A stretch of 64,000 bases of DNA from Thermoleophilia bacterium SCSIO 60948 (GTDB taxonomy: Bacteria > Actinomycetota > Thermoleophilia > Solirubrobacterales > 70-9). Made by a program: the position numbers and the translations under genes. Below, one piece after another: positions 44,586 to 52,584 of the stretch. Position 1 is the stretch's first letter, and every line of letters begins with the position of its first letter. The DNA lies in contig CP053031.1 in the NCBI GenBank assembly GCA_021496505.1, positions 1,302,001-1,366,000 of the forward strand. Direction: 5' to 3'. The notes under the pieces were generated by a model that was given only the letters and a program-made list of their open reading frames with translations, ran no database searches and was not told where the DNA came from.

Positions 44586-45520
44586 GACGTCTCCGGCGAG
44601 CCCGCTTCTTCGTCGGGGACGGGCTCGGGCTCCGGCGCGTCCGGCTCCGCCACTCCGGCCGGCTCGGGGGCGCTCGGCGAAGCGCCTGAGGAGCCGTTGC
44701 TCGATTCGTCCGGACCCCCGAGGCCACCGGCCTCGGCGACGGTCTCGTCGAGGCTCCGCGCGATCTGGTCGAGCCCTCGCATCACGAGCTGGCGACGCTC
44801 CTCGATCGCCTCGAAGGCCGCCTGCGCCTCGCGACGACGGGCGTCGGCCTCGGAGTCGATCTGCTCGGCTCGCCGGCGCGCGGTCTCGACGCGCTCCCGT
44901 GCCTCGGCCTCGGAGCGCTCGAGCTGCTCCGCGACGGCCTGGTCGGCCTCCGAGTGCACCTTCTGCGAGTAGCCGTCGGCCTCGCGACGGGTCGAATGCG
45001 CATAGCGATCGGCCTCGCGACGGGTGTCCTCGGAGTAGCCGTCGGCTTCCTTGACCGTGTCGCGCTTGTAGGCGTCGGCCTCGGCTGAGATCCGGTTCTT
45101 GTACGAGTCGGCCTCGCGGCTCGTCTCGCGTGCGTAGGTGTCGGCCTCGGCGCGCTTGCCCTCCGCGTACTCGGCCGCCTCCTCGGCGGTCTGCGTGGCC
45201 TGTGCCTCCGCCTCGCGCTGCATGTCGGTCGCCTTGCGCTGCGCCCCGACGACGATGTCGGCTGCTTCCTTCTCGGCCTCCGAGCGGACCTCGGCCGCGT
45301 TCTCCTCAGCCGTCGCGAGCAGTTCGTTCAGCTTCACGCCCATCCGCTCGACGTGGCGGCGCGACAGCGAGGAGGCGGGGGTCCCCTGCTCGTCGAGGCG
45401 ATTCGCGAGATCGCCGATGAGACGATCGACGGCGCCGGCCTCGTAGCCGCCGTCCTGCGTGCGCGGCAGCGCCGCGAGCTGTGCCCGGATCGTTTCCTCG
45501 ACGGTCTGCTGCTGGCTCAA
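44570..45520 (-). CDS. coiled-coil protein with 11-residue repeats (DivIVA-like)
   Basis: 316 residues. Residues 9-65 (IRAQLAALPRTQDGGYEAGAVDRLIGDLANRLDE) look like a DivIVA-type head that places the protein on membranes. From about 75 to 250 it is one long charged helix. At 125-193 the motif E-A-D-x-(Y) recurs exactly every 11 residues seven times, which is a hendecad and favours a right-handed coiled coil; most of these units also have Tyr two residues after the Asp. The last 60 residues are acidic, Pro/Ser-rich and disordered. TTG at 45520 has GAAAGG upstream. Likely a polar-growth or envelope scaffold; not confirmed. Confidence 0.8.
   Translation of the reverse strand: MSQQQTVEETIRAQLAALPRTQDGGYEAGAVDRLIGDLANRLDEQGTPASSLSRRHVERMGVKLNELLATAEENAAEVRSEAEKEAADIVVGAQRKATDMQREAEAQATQTAEEAAEYAEGKRAEADTYARETSREADSYKNRISAEADAYKRDTVKEADGYSEDTRREADRYAHSTRREADGYSQKVHSEADQAVAEQLERSEAEARERVETARRRAEQIDSEADARRREAQAAFEAIEERRQLVMRGLDQIARSLDETVAEAGGLGGPDESSNGSSGASPSAPEPAGVAEPDAPEPEPVPDEEAGSPETSQTGS
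44942..45148 (-). repeat. seven 33-bp (11-codon) units inside the coiled-coil gene
   Basis: EAD starts at residues 125, 136, 147, 158, 169, 180 and 191, exactly 33 bases apart. Neighbouring units share blocks at the DNA level (the same TCGGCCTCGCGACGGGT appears twice in a row), so they probably arose by recent tandem duplication. Two weaker units precede the array (residues 103 and 114). Confidence 0.85.
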
Positions 45521-45549
45521 GGTTCGCCTTTCGGTCGCGAAGGTCTGGT

Positions 45550-46662
45550 TCAGCCGCTCTGATCGTCGCGGTCGTTGCGCCGCAGACTGTCGAGCACGGC
45601 CTGGGGGTCGGCGAGTCGGAACTGCTCGCGAAGCTGGCGCTTGACCTCCTCCTCGCCGAGGCCCGTTGCGAGCATCTGGCGCGCGATCAGGCGCGCGCCC
45701 TCGGTCACGGGCCCGGTGCGGGCGTTCGGCGCCGGCGATTCCTGTGTCACCGCGGGTGCCGGGGTCGGCTCCGGCGCACGCTCCGGTGCCGACTGCTCCT
45801 TTCCGCGTCCGCGCAGCCGGCCGAACAGGCCGCGGCGCTTCGGTTCGGCCGTGGGCTCCGGTGCGGCGGCCGGGGCCTCGGGGGTGGAGGCGTCCGGCGT
45901 CGCCGAGGTTTCCGCGCCGGCGGCCTCGGGCTCGACCGAGGTGATCTCGGTCGTCGCCGGCGCGGCCGCGACAGGCTCGTCGCTCGAGTCGAGCGGTCCT
46001 TCGTCGGCCGGCGGCTCCTCGACGACCTGAGGCTCCTCGAGGGCGGGCTCCGCGGCCACCTCGGCCGCCGGCTCCTCGCTCGCCGAGGTCTCGTCGATCA
46101 GGGGCTCAGGCGCGAGCGAGGTGTCCTCGGGGGCGACGTCCTCGATCGGGGCCGGCGCGGGCTCTGGCTCTGGCTCGTCGACCGGCTCCTGCACGGGCGT
46201 CGGCTCGGGGAGCGCGGGGGTGAGGGTCTCCTCTCGAACCTCGGGAGCCTCGAGGCTGAGCTCGGCGCGGAAGCCCTCCATGACCTGCTCGGTGGCCCGC
46301 GTGAGCTCGACCACCTTGGCGGTCAGCTCGGCCGTCTGGGCCATCAGGTTGTCGGTCTCGCGCCGCAGGCTCTCCGCGCGCTCGACGGTCGAACGCTGGG
46401 TCTCGGCCACGAAGTCATTCGCCTCGGCCCTGGCGGCGTCGAGGATCTCGGCGGCCGCCTGATCGGCCGCGAGCAGGACGTCGGTGAGGCGGTCGACCTG
46501 CGCACCCGGCCCGTCGAGGAGGGGCGCGATGTCGGTGGTGGGCTGAACCTCGCCGGCGGGATCCGGCTCGAGGGCTGCCTGCCCGGCATCCGGCGCGCCG
46601 TCGGCGGCCGACTCGACATCGAGGCTGTCGTCCGCGGTCTCGTCGGGTTCGGAGCGCATCAC
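45550..46662 (-). CDS. acidic disordered protein with short coiled coil (DivIVA-associated type)
   Basis: 370 residues. Residues 50-140 form a helical, coiled-coil region (QVDRLTDVLLAADQAAAEILDAARAEANDFVAETQRSTVERAESLRRETDNLMAQTAELTAKVVELTRAT), similar to DivIVA/Wag31-like proteins. Residues 145-310 are rich in Pro, Glu, Ala and Thr and look disordered. A basic patch (KRRGLFGRLRGRGKE) and a conserved-looking C-terminal helix pair (GARLIARQMLATGLGEEEVKRQLREQFRLADPQAVLDSLRRN) end it. GTG at 46662 is followed by ATG. It lies 29 bases upstream of the hendecad protein gene, so the two probably act together. Confidence 0.77.
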   Translation of the reverse strand: MMRSEPDETADDSLDVESAADGAPDAGQAALEPDPAGEVQPTTDIAPLLDGPGAQVDRLTDVLLAADQAAAEILDAARAEANDFVAETQRSTVERAESLRRETDNLMAQTAELTAKVVELTRATEQVMEGFRAELSLEAPEVREETLTPALPEPTPVQEPVDEPEPEPAPAPIEDVAPEDTSLAPEPLIDETSASEEPAAEVAAEPALEEPQVVEEPPADEGPLDSSDEPVAAAPATTEITSVEPEAAGAETSATPDASTPEAPAAAPEPTAEPKRRGLFGRLRGRGKEQSAPERAPEPTPAPAVTQESPAPNARTGPVTEGARLIARQMLATGLGEEEVKRQLREQFRLADPQAVLDSLRRNDRDDQSG

Positions 46663-46752
46663 GCTTGGGGTTGATCGAGGTGGTCCACTCGGGCCCCTTT
46701 CTATCAGCGCGCAGGGCTTCTCTGCGGCGCTCGACGGCGCGCGGGCTGGCGC

Positions 46753-46758
46753 TAGACT
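46753..46758 (+). promoter_or_regulatory. -10 box (TAGACT) for tRNA-Val
   Basis: Exact TAGACT ends 10 bases before the mature tRNA. Confidence 0.65.
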
Positions 46759-46768
46759 CGCCGCCCCC

Positions 46769-46841
46769 GGGCGCTTAGCTCAGTTGGGAGAGCGCCAGCT
46801 CGACAAGCTGGAGGTCACTGGTTCGAGCCCAGTAGCGCCCA
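46769..46841 (+). tRNA. tRNA-Val (anticodon GAC)
   Basis: Acceptor GGGCGCT pairs with AGCGCCC, discriminator A. Anticodon loop TCGACAA with anticodon GAC, stem CCAGC/GCTGG. T arm ACTGG-TTCGAGC-CCAGT is perfect. 73 bases; no encoded CCA. A TAGACT box lies 10 bases upstream. Confidence 0.96.
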
Positions 46842-46883
46842 TCCGCCCGCATGGCGCACGCCTCGGGCCGATCCGCCCGCAAC

Positions 46884-46889
46884 TATCCT
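46884..46889 (+). promoter_or_regulatory. -10 box (TATCCT) for the large membrane protein gene
   Basis: TATCCT ends 6 bases before GTG 46896. Confidence 0.4.
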
Positions 46890-46895
46890 CGCGCG

Positions 46896-48806
46896 GTGGT
46901 CGCGACCCTCGCCAGCCTCGTCGCACTGTTCGCTGCGGCGTCGCTCGTGGGCCAGGCGATCCTCGTCCTCAGCGGTCGCAACGCCGCGTCGGCGCTCTCG
47001 CCGGCGCTCGGGCTGGCGGCGCTCTGCGCGCTCGGTTGGGGTCTCGAGCGCCTGCCCGGCGGCCCGTGGGTGGTGCTCGCCGGGCTCGGGGTCGCGTGCG
47101 CGATCTCGCTCTTCCTCGTCCGCAGGGTCACCGGCGCCGGCGATCTGATCGCCGCCGCCACCCCGGTCGTGCTGATCGGCGGGATCGCCGCGGCCATCCC
47201 CTTCGTGATCTCGGGGCGCTTCGGGATCCTCGGCACGGGGCTGAACCCGGACATGTCCCAGCACCTGTACGCGACCGCCGCGCTCGTCGCCGGCGGGGAG
47301 GACCGGCTGATCGCGAGCGGCTATCCACTCGGGCCCCATGCGTTGGTCGCCGGCCTCGGCACCGCCGGCGTCGGCGCGGTCCAGGGCTTCGGAGGCCTCG
47401 CGCTCGCCACCGCGATCGCCGCCTGCGTCGCTCCGCTCGGCGAGCTCTCGTCGCTGCGCTTCGGCCGCCGGGTGATCGGCTGCCTGCTCGTCGGCCTCGC
47501 CTACATGAGTGTCTCCTACCTGATCCAGGGGGCGTTCAAGGAGACGCTGCAGGCGCTGTTCATCCTCGCCGCGGCCCTCTACCTGGCCGAGCTCGAGCGC
47601 GGACGTGAGCGCGGCCTGTTCGTCCGGGTGCGAACCGGTGAGGACTCGGTGCTGCGATCCGGCGTCCCGCTCGCGGTGCTCGTCGCCGGGAGCGTCTACG
47701 TGTACAGCTTCCCCGGCGTGGCCTGGATCCTCGGCGCCGTCGGGCTCTTCGGCCTGCTGCGGATCCTCTCCGGAGCCGCCGGTGGGCCGGCCGGCATCGC
47801 GACGGCGATCCGCGCCTGGGCCCCGCCGGTCGCCGTCGCTGCGCTGCTGGGGATCGTGCTCGTGGCGCCCGAGATCCCGCGACTGCTCGACTTCGCGAGG
47901 TTCGAGACGTTCGATCCCGACGGGGCGGGGCTCGGCAACCTGTTCAACCCGATCTCGCCGCTCGAGGCGTTCGGGATCTGGCCTTCCGGCGACTTCAGGC
48001 TCGACGCCGGGGCCGGGGTGGTGCCGGCGCCCGTCTTCTGGGCCGGCGGCGCGATCGGGGTCGCCGCGACGCTCTACGGGCTGCGATTCGCGTTCGTCCG
48101 CGGCGAGTTCGCGATCGTGTCGGCGTTCCTCGCCGCCGCGGCGCTCGCGGCCTACGCGATCCTCGCCGGAACGCCCTACCAGGCGGCGAAGGCGATCGCT
48201 CTCCTGGCTCCGCTCGCCGCGTTGCTCGCGGTGCGCGGTCTGCTCGCCGACGCCGCCGACGCCGACGGGGTCAGCCGCCTGCTTCGCAGCCGCCGCGTCG
48301 GCGACCTCGCTCCGCGCCGCGCCCGCGCCGCCCGCGCGCGGCTCGGCGTAGCCCTGCTGACCGCTGCCTTCGTCCTGGGCGCGGGGCTCTGCTCCGTCCT
48401 CGCCCTCGTCAACGGTCCCGTCGGGCCACGCGACTACGACCCCGAGCTCCGCGATCTCGCCACCGGGCTCGGGAGCGGCTCCACGCTCGTGCTCGCGCCG
48501 GAGTCCGAGTTCGCCGATGGCTACGCGGTGGACTTCTACACGTGGGAGTTCCGGGGCGGTCGCGTCTGCGTCGAGCCCGCGATCCGCGGGGCGGGCGGCC
48601 TCGAGCGGCCACCCGGCGGCGTCGCGAGGGTCGTCACGCTCCCGGGCGCGACGCCGTCGCCGCCGTTCCGCGGCCTGGGTGAGCCCGAGGTCGTGGGCGA
48701 ATACGCGGTCTGGGAGCCGACGGCGGTCTCGAAGGGGGGTGGGGGCTGCCCATACGTCTCCGATGGTGCGCGGTCGAATCCCGCTTCAGGGTCGGGCAGC
48801 GAGTGA
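46896..48806 (+). CDS. large polytopic membrane protein, possibly GT-C-like
   Basis: 636 residues with about 12 hydrophobic segments. An external loop between early helices carries LNPDMSQHLYATAALVAGGEDRLIASGYPLGPHALVAG, where an acidic residue and histidines near the first loop recall GT-C glycosyltransferases that use lipid-phosphate sugars. A C-terminal soluble part (GPRDYDPELRDLATGLGSGSTLVLAPESEFADGYAVDFYTWEFRG) is also typical of GT-C. I cannot name the sugar. The frame is open from 46851; the GTG at 46896 follows TATCCT and begins with a membrane helix. Confidence 0.68.
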   Translation: MVATLASLVALFAAASLVGQAILVLSGRNAASALSPALGLAALCALGWGLERLPGGPWVVLAGLGVACAISLFLVRRVTGAGDLIAAATPVVLIGGIAAAIPFVISGRFGILGTGLNPDMSQHLYATAALVAGGEDRLIASGYPLGPHALVAGLGTAGVGAVQGFGGLALATAIAACVAPLGELSSLRFGRRVIGCLLVGLAYMSVSYLIQGAFKETLQALFILAAALYLAELERGRERGLFVRVRTGEDSVLRSGVPLAVLVAGSVYVYSFPGVAWILGAVGLFGLLRILSGAAGGPAGIATAIRAWAPPVAVAALLGIVLVAPEIPRLLDFARFETFDPDGAGLGNLFNPISPLEAFGIWPSGDFRLDAGAGVVPAPVFWAGGAIGVAATLYGLRFAFVRGEFAIVSAFLAAAALAAYAILAGTPYQAAKAIALLAPLAALLAVRGLLADAADADGVSRLLRSRRVGDLAPRRARAARARLGVALLTAAFVLGAGLCSVLALVNGPVGPRDYDPELRDLATGLGSGSTLVLAPESEFADGYAVDFYTWEFRGGRVCVEPAIRGAGGLERPPGGVARVVTLPGATPSPPFRGLGEPEVVGEYAVWEPTAVSKGGGGCPYVSDGARSNPASGSGSE

Positions 48807-48838
48807 GGTTCGCGAGGACCGCGCCCGAGGGCCGCGAT

Positions 48839-48844
48839 TAGCAT
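48839..48844 (+). promoter_or_regulatory. -10 box (TAGCAT) for thrS
   Basis: TAGCAT ends 10 bases before the thrS ATG. There is no room for a T-box leader. Confidence 0.5.
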
Positions 48845-48854
48845 CACGGCTCCG

Positions 48855-50756
48855 ATGACGGTGCGACTCCCAGACGGATCCGAGCTCGAGCTCGGCGATG
48901 CCGCGACGGGCGCGGACGCCGCCGCGGCGATCGGCCCCGGGCTGGCGCGCGAGGCGCTCGCGATCAGGGTCGACGGGGAGCTGCGCGACCTCGCCCGGCC
49001 GCTGCCGGAGGGCGCCGAGATCGCGATCCTGACCAAGCGCGACCCCGAGGCGCTCGAGCTGATCCGCCACGACACCGCGCACGTCCTCGCGACTGCGGTG
49101 ATCGAGCTCTATCCGGGGACGAAGGTCACGATCGGCCCGCCGATCGACGACGGCTTCTACTACGACTTCGACTTCCCCGAGGGCACCTCGATCTCCGACG
49201 CGGACTTCGAGGCGATCGAGGCGAAGATGGCCGAGCACATCTCGGCCGACGAGCCGTTCGAGCGCACCGACGTCAGCGTCGACGAGGCGCTCGAGCTGTT
49301 TCGCGAGCGCGAGGAGCCCTACAAGGTCGAGCTGATCGAGGACCTGATCGAGCGCCAGGGCGCCGAGACCGTCTCGCTCTATCGCAACGGCCCGTTCCTC
49401 GACCTCTGCCGCGGCCCGCACGCGCCATCGACGAAGCGGATCAAGGCGTTCAAGCTGACGAGCCTCGCCGGCGCCTACTGGCGCGGTGACGAGACCCGGC
49501 CGATGCTGACGCGCGTCTACGGCACAGCGTTCTTCTCGAAGTCGGACCTCGCCGAGCACGAGCGCCGGCTCGAGCTCGCGCGCCAGAACGACCATCGCAG
49601 GCTGGGTCCCGAGCTCGACCTCTTCATGCTGCGCCCGGAGTCGCCCGGCATGCCGTTCTGGCTCCCGAACGGCACGACGCTCCTGCGTCTCGTCCAGGAC
49701 GAGGTCGTCGCCCAGCTCGACAAGCGCGGCTACCAGGAGATCAAGACGCCGAAGATGATGGACGTCGAGCTCTGGCACCGCTCGGGGCACTGGGACAACT
49801 ACCGAGACGCGATGTTCTTCATCGACGACGACGGTCGCGAGTTCGCGCTCAAGCCGATGAACTGTCCCGGCGCCTGCCTCGTCTTCGGCGCCCGGCGGCA
49901 CTCGTATCGAGAGCTGCCGCTGCGACTCGCGGAGTTCGGCGACGTGTCGCGAAACGAGCGCGAGGGCGTGCTCCACGGGCTGCTTCGAGTGCGCGCCTTC
50001 ACCCAGGACGACGCCCACGTCTTCTGCACGCTCGACCAGGTCGTCGCCGAGGCCGGCGACATCTGCCAGTCGATCGACGAGCTCTATTCGCGCTTCGGCT
50101 TCGACCAGGTCCGGGTCGAGCTCTCGACGCGTCCGGAGAAGTCGATCGGGACCGAGGAGCAGTGGGATCGCGCCGAGGAGGCGCTGCGCCGCGTGCTCGA
50201 CGAGCAGGGTCGCGACTACGTGCTCAATCCCGGAGACGGAGCCTTCTACGGGCCGAAGATCGACTTCCACGTCACCGACGCGCTCGGGCGCTCGTGGCAG
50301 CTCGGCACGTGCCAGGTCGACTTCCAGATGCCCGAGCGCTTCGACCTCAGCTACCAGGGTGAGGACAACTCAGAGCACCCACCGGTGATGATCCATCGCG
50401 CCCTGCTCGGCTCGCTCGAGCGCTTCGTCGGGATCCTGATCGAGCACCACGGCGGCCGTTTTCCGGCCTGGCTCGCGCCGGTCCAGGCCGGGATCCTTCC
50501 GGTCGCCGATCGCCATATCGAGCGCGCTCGCGAGGTCCAGCGCGAGCTCGACGCGCTCGGCGTCCGCAGCCGGATCGACGAGCGCGGGGAGTCGGTCGGG
50601 CGCAAGATCCGCGACGCCGAGCTCGCCAAGCTGCCGCTGATGCTGATTCTCGGCGACCGCGAGATCGAGTCCGGGTCGGTGTCGGTGCGCTCGCACGCCG
50701 ACGGCGATCTCGGCGCCATGGCGCCGTCGCGTCTGACCGAGCTGTTCGAGGCCTAG
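48855..50756 (+). CDS. thrS: threonine-tRNA ligase
   Basis: 633 residues. TGS domain 1-60, then the editing domain with HDTAHVLA and DLCRGPHAP (zinc and editing residues), then the class II core with VELWHRSGHWDNYRDAMFF, KPMNCPGACLVFG (first zinc ligand Cys), RVRAFTQDDAHVFC and PPVMIHRALLGSLERFVGILIEHH. The C-terminal anticodon-binding domain contains VLPVADRHIERA-like ILPVADRHIERAREV. Charges tRNA-Thr and corrects Ser-tRNA-Thr. ATG at 48855 follows a TAGCAT box and is apparently leaderless. Convergent with the lysyl oxidase gene; the stop codons overlap. Confidence 0.97.
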   Translation: MTVRLPDGSELELGDAATGADAAAAIGPGLAREALAIRVDGELRDLARPLPEGAEIAILTKRDPEALELIRHDTAHVLATAVIELYPGTKVTIGPPIDDGFYYDFDFPEGTSISDADFEAIEAKMAEHISADEPFERTDVSVDEALELFREREEPYKVELIEDLIERQGAETVSLYRNGPFLDLCRGPHAPSTKRIKAFKLTSLAGAYWRGDETRPMLTRVYGTAFFSKSDLAEHERRLELARQNDHRRLGPELDLFMLRPESPGMPFWLPNGTTLLRLVQDEVVAQLDKRGYQEIKTPKMMDVELWHRSGHWDNYRDAMFFIDDDGREFALKPMNCPGACLVFGARRHSYRELPLRLAEFGDVSRNEREGVLHGLLRVRAFTQDDAHVFCTLDQVVAEAGDICQSIDELYSRFGFDQVRVELSTRPEKSIGTEEQWDRAEEALRRVLDEQGRDYVLNPGDGAFYGPKIDFHVTDALGRSWQLGTCQVDFQMPERFDLSYQGEDNSEHPPVMIHRALLGSLERFVGILIEHHGGRFPAWLAPVQAGILPVADRHIERAREVQRELDALGVRSRIDERGESVGRKIRDAELAKLPLMLILGDREIESGSVSVRSHADGDLGAMAPSRLTELFEA

Positions 50757-51778
50757 CGCGGCAGCGCGCTCAGCCGCTTCGGCGGGCCGAGGCGACAGGA
50801 CTGCAGCTGGCCGTTCGGCTTCTTGAGCTGCTGGACGTCCGGGGTGTTCCGGCCCATGTTCACCGGAGCCCGGGAGGGATCGATGTAGACCCGCACCGCG
50901 CGCGAGTTGTTCGTCTCGTCGCTCTCCTCGAGCTGCCCGTTCGGCTTCCCGGGCTGGGGAGGGTCGACGATCGTGCGCAGGCAGTAGGTGCCGGCCCTGA
51001 GGCCCTTCACGTCGATCTGCTGCCCCGACAGGATCCAGCCGTAGTGATCGAACCAGCCGATCGAGACGCCGGCGAGGGAGTCGCGCTGCCGGCACAGGTC
51101 GCCGTCGTAGAAGCTCTCCTGCGGCGCGCCCGGGAGCCCGAGGCCGCCCGCGAACGAGTTCGTGTCCTCGACGCAGAACGAGACCTTCGAGCCCTTGCGG
51201 ACGACCCGGCTCGCCTTGTTCCAGGTGCGCTCGGCCAGCAGCTGGTAGCGAGCGAAATTCTCGAGGTGGTAGTGGTAGTGCTCGGGGTGGTAGTAGCGGC
51301 AGCCCGCCACCCGCTGCGCCCACGCATCGCCCGCGACCTCCGTCGAGCCACGGTCGAAGACGCCGTTGTCGTTCGTGTCGATCGCGGTCGCCTGCGAGAG
51401 CCAGACGTCGTTGTCGACGGGGCCGTCGATTCCGTCGCCCTCGAGGTCGACGTCGCCATCACCGTGGCAGTCCTCCCCGAGGCCGCCCTCGCTGACCGGC
51501 GCCTCGGCCGCGAAGTCGGCGCGCAGCTCGAGCGGCCCGTTGCCGTAGTTGCCGACGCGGTTGTCGAGCCGCAGGACCGTGGTGCCCGTGCCCTGGCAGG
51601 CTTCCTCGTTGAGGATCGCGCCGACCATCTCCTGGCAGAGCTTCACCTGGTTGACCGGCTCGGCGGTCAGGTCGGGGAGCAGCTCCTCGTCCTGGCCCGA
51701 GGCGGCCGGCGCGAGCGACAGAAGGCCCAGCACAGCGACAAGAGTCGTGACACCCGTCTTGATACCCGAGCGAAGCAT
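50753..51778 (-). CDS. secreted lysyl oxidase family protein
   Basis: 341 residues. Signal peptide about residues 1-28 (GVTTLVAVLGLLSLAPAASG). The copper site is a His cluster HPEHYHYH at 164-171, as in PF01186 proteins, followed by ARYQLL. GVSIGWFDHYGWILSGQQIDVKGLRAGTYCLRTIVDP matches the usual block of bacterial lysyl oxidases. Two acidic loops with EF-hand or dockerin-like spacing, one near 104-118 and DTNDNGVFD at 134-142, could bind calcium. Nine cysteines suggest disulfides. It would oxidise Lys side chains of a secreted or cell-wall protein. A TACCTT box lies 11 bases before the ATG. Confidence 0.86.
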   Translation of the reverse strand: MLRSGIKTGVTTLVAVLGLLSLAPAASGQDEELLPDLTAEPVNQVKLCQEMVGAILNEEACQGTGTTVLRLDNRVGNYGNGPLELRADFAAEAPVSEGGLGEDCHGDGDVDLEGDGIDGPVDNDVWLSQATAIDTNDNGVFDRGSTEVAGDAWAQRVAGCRYYHPEHYHYHLENFARYQLLAERTWNKASRVVRKGSKVSFCVEDTNSFAGGLGLPGAPQESFYDGDLCRQRDSLAGVSIGWFDHYGWILSGQQIDVKGLRAGTYCLRTIVDPPQPGKPNGQLEESDETNNSRAVRVYIDPSRAPVNMGRNTPDVQQLKKPNGQLQSCRLGPPKRLSALPR

Positions 51779-51789
51779 TCTGAGCTCGC

Positions 51790-51795
51790 AAGGTA
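51790..51795 (-). promoter_or_regulatory. -10 box (TACCTT) for the lysyl oxidase gene
   Basis: Minus-strand TACCTT ends 11 bases before the ATG at 51778. Confidence 0.45.
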
Positions 51796-51835
51796 GCGGT
51801 CGCGTTTAAGGCCCCCTCTCATCTAGACATCGCCC

Positions 51836-51841
51836 TATACT
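51836..51841 (+). promoter_or_regulatory. -10 box (TATACT) for the infC leader
   Basis: TATACT is close to the general -10 consensus. It ends 10 bases before a short ORF starting at 51852 and 106 bases before the infC start, so the mRNA has a leader of about 95 bases. Confidence 0.6.
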
Positions 51842-51851
51842 CCTCGCCCAG

Positions 51852-51884
51852 ATGCTGCGCGCCACCCATACGTTCCGCCGCTGA
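51852..51884 (+). CDS. 10-codon upstream ORF in the infC leader
   Basis: ATG at 51852 gives MLRATHTFRR and a TGA at 51882-51884. It starts where the transcript from TATACT should begin, so it would be leaderless. It is in the same frame as infC and lies 63 bases before it. Its position and the hairpin behind it make it a candidate leader peptide for infC-rpmI-rplT regulation. It is too short to assign a family. Confidence 0.5.
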   Translation: MLRATHTFRR

Positions 51885-51919
51885 CGGCCCTGTGGCGATC
51901 GCTCGTTCCTTCCTTGACC

Positions 51920-51934
51920 GCGCTCTCCGAGCGC
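51920..51934 (+). promoter_or_regulatory. hairpin just upstream of infC
   Basis: GCGCTC-TCC-GAGCGC, a 6-base stem with a 3-base loop, ends 13 bases before the infC start. It could reduce ribosome access to infC or belong to an attenuator. No T tract follows. Confidence 0.45.
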
Positions 51935-51947
51935 TGATCATCACCTA

Positions 51948-52538
51948 GTGCCGGTCCCTCGACGTTTCGACCGACGCCCGCCCGAGCGCGACACCACGCG
52001 CGTCAACGAGCGGATCCGCGTGCCGCAGGTCCGGCTGATCGATCAGTCCGGCGAGCAGATCGGCGTCGTGCCGACCGATGAGGCGCTGAAGCTCGCCCGC
52101 GAGCGCGATCTCGATCTCGTCGAGGTCGCGCCGGACGCCCGTCCGCCGGTGACGCGCCTGCTCGACTACTCGAAGTACCGCTACGAGCAGGAGCAGAAGG
52201 CCAAGGCGGCGCGCAAGCACCAGCAGCAGGTCAACGTGCGCGAGATCAAGCTGCGGCCGAAGATCGCGACGCACGACTACGAGACCAAGAAGGGTCACGT
52301 CGAGCGCTTCCTCAAGAAGCAGGACAAGGTCAAGGTGACGATCATGTTCCGCGGTCGCGAGCAGGCGCACCCGGAGCGCGGCCGCGATCTGCTCCAGCGG
52401 CTCTACGAGGACGTCTCGAGTCTCGCGGTCGTCGAGCAGCAGCCGCTTCAGGAGGGCCGCAACATGAGCATGTTGCTGGCTCCGCAGCGCGACGGCGGGA
52501 CCGCCGAGCGCAGCGAAGAGACCGCACCCGCCGGCTGA
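51948..52538 (+). CDS. infC: translation initiation factor IF-3
   Basis: 196 residues. The N domain begins with [65 protein letters not shown] and the C domain has [47 protein letters not shown], both very standard. A tail of about 20 residues follows. GTG at 51948 is the first start in the open frame. Regulates initiation fidelity and subunit separation. It is normally followed by rpmI and rplT; here two other genes intervene. Confidence 0.96.
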   Translation: MPVPRRFDRRPPERDTTRVNERIRVPQVRLIDQSGEQIGVVPTDEALKLARERDLDLVEVAPDARPPVTRLLDYSKYRYEQEQKAKAARKHQQQVNVREIKLRPKIATHDYETKKGHVERFLKKQDKVKVTIMFRGREQAHPERGRDLLQRLYEDVSSLAVVEQQPLQEGRNMSMLLAPQRDGGTAERSEETAPAG

Positions 52539-52584
52539 GGCCACGCCCCGGCCGCGGGGCTTCAGGTTCCCGCCTCCCGCGCCG

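Noticed and set aside
44942-45148. CRISPR-like periodic repeats of 33 bp
   Set aside because: The period is exactly 11 codons in one reading frame without spacers, and the repeats encode a coiled coil.
48807-48854. T-box leader before thrS, and TPP riboswitch before thiD
   Set aside because: Intervals are far too short, and -10 boxes lie within 8-10 bases of the start codons.
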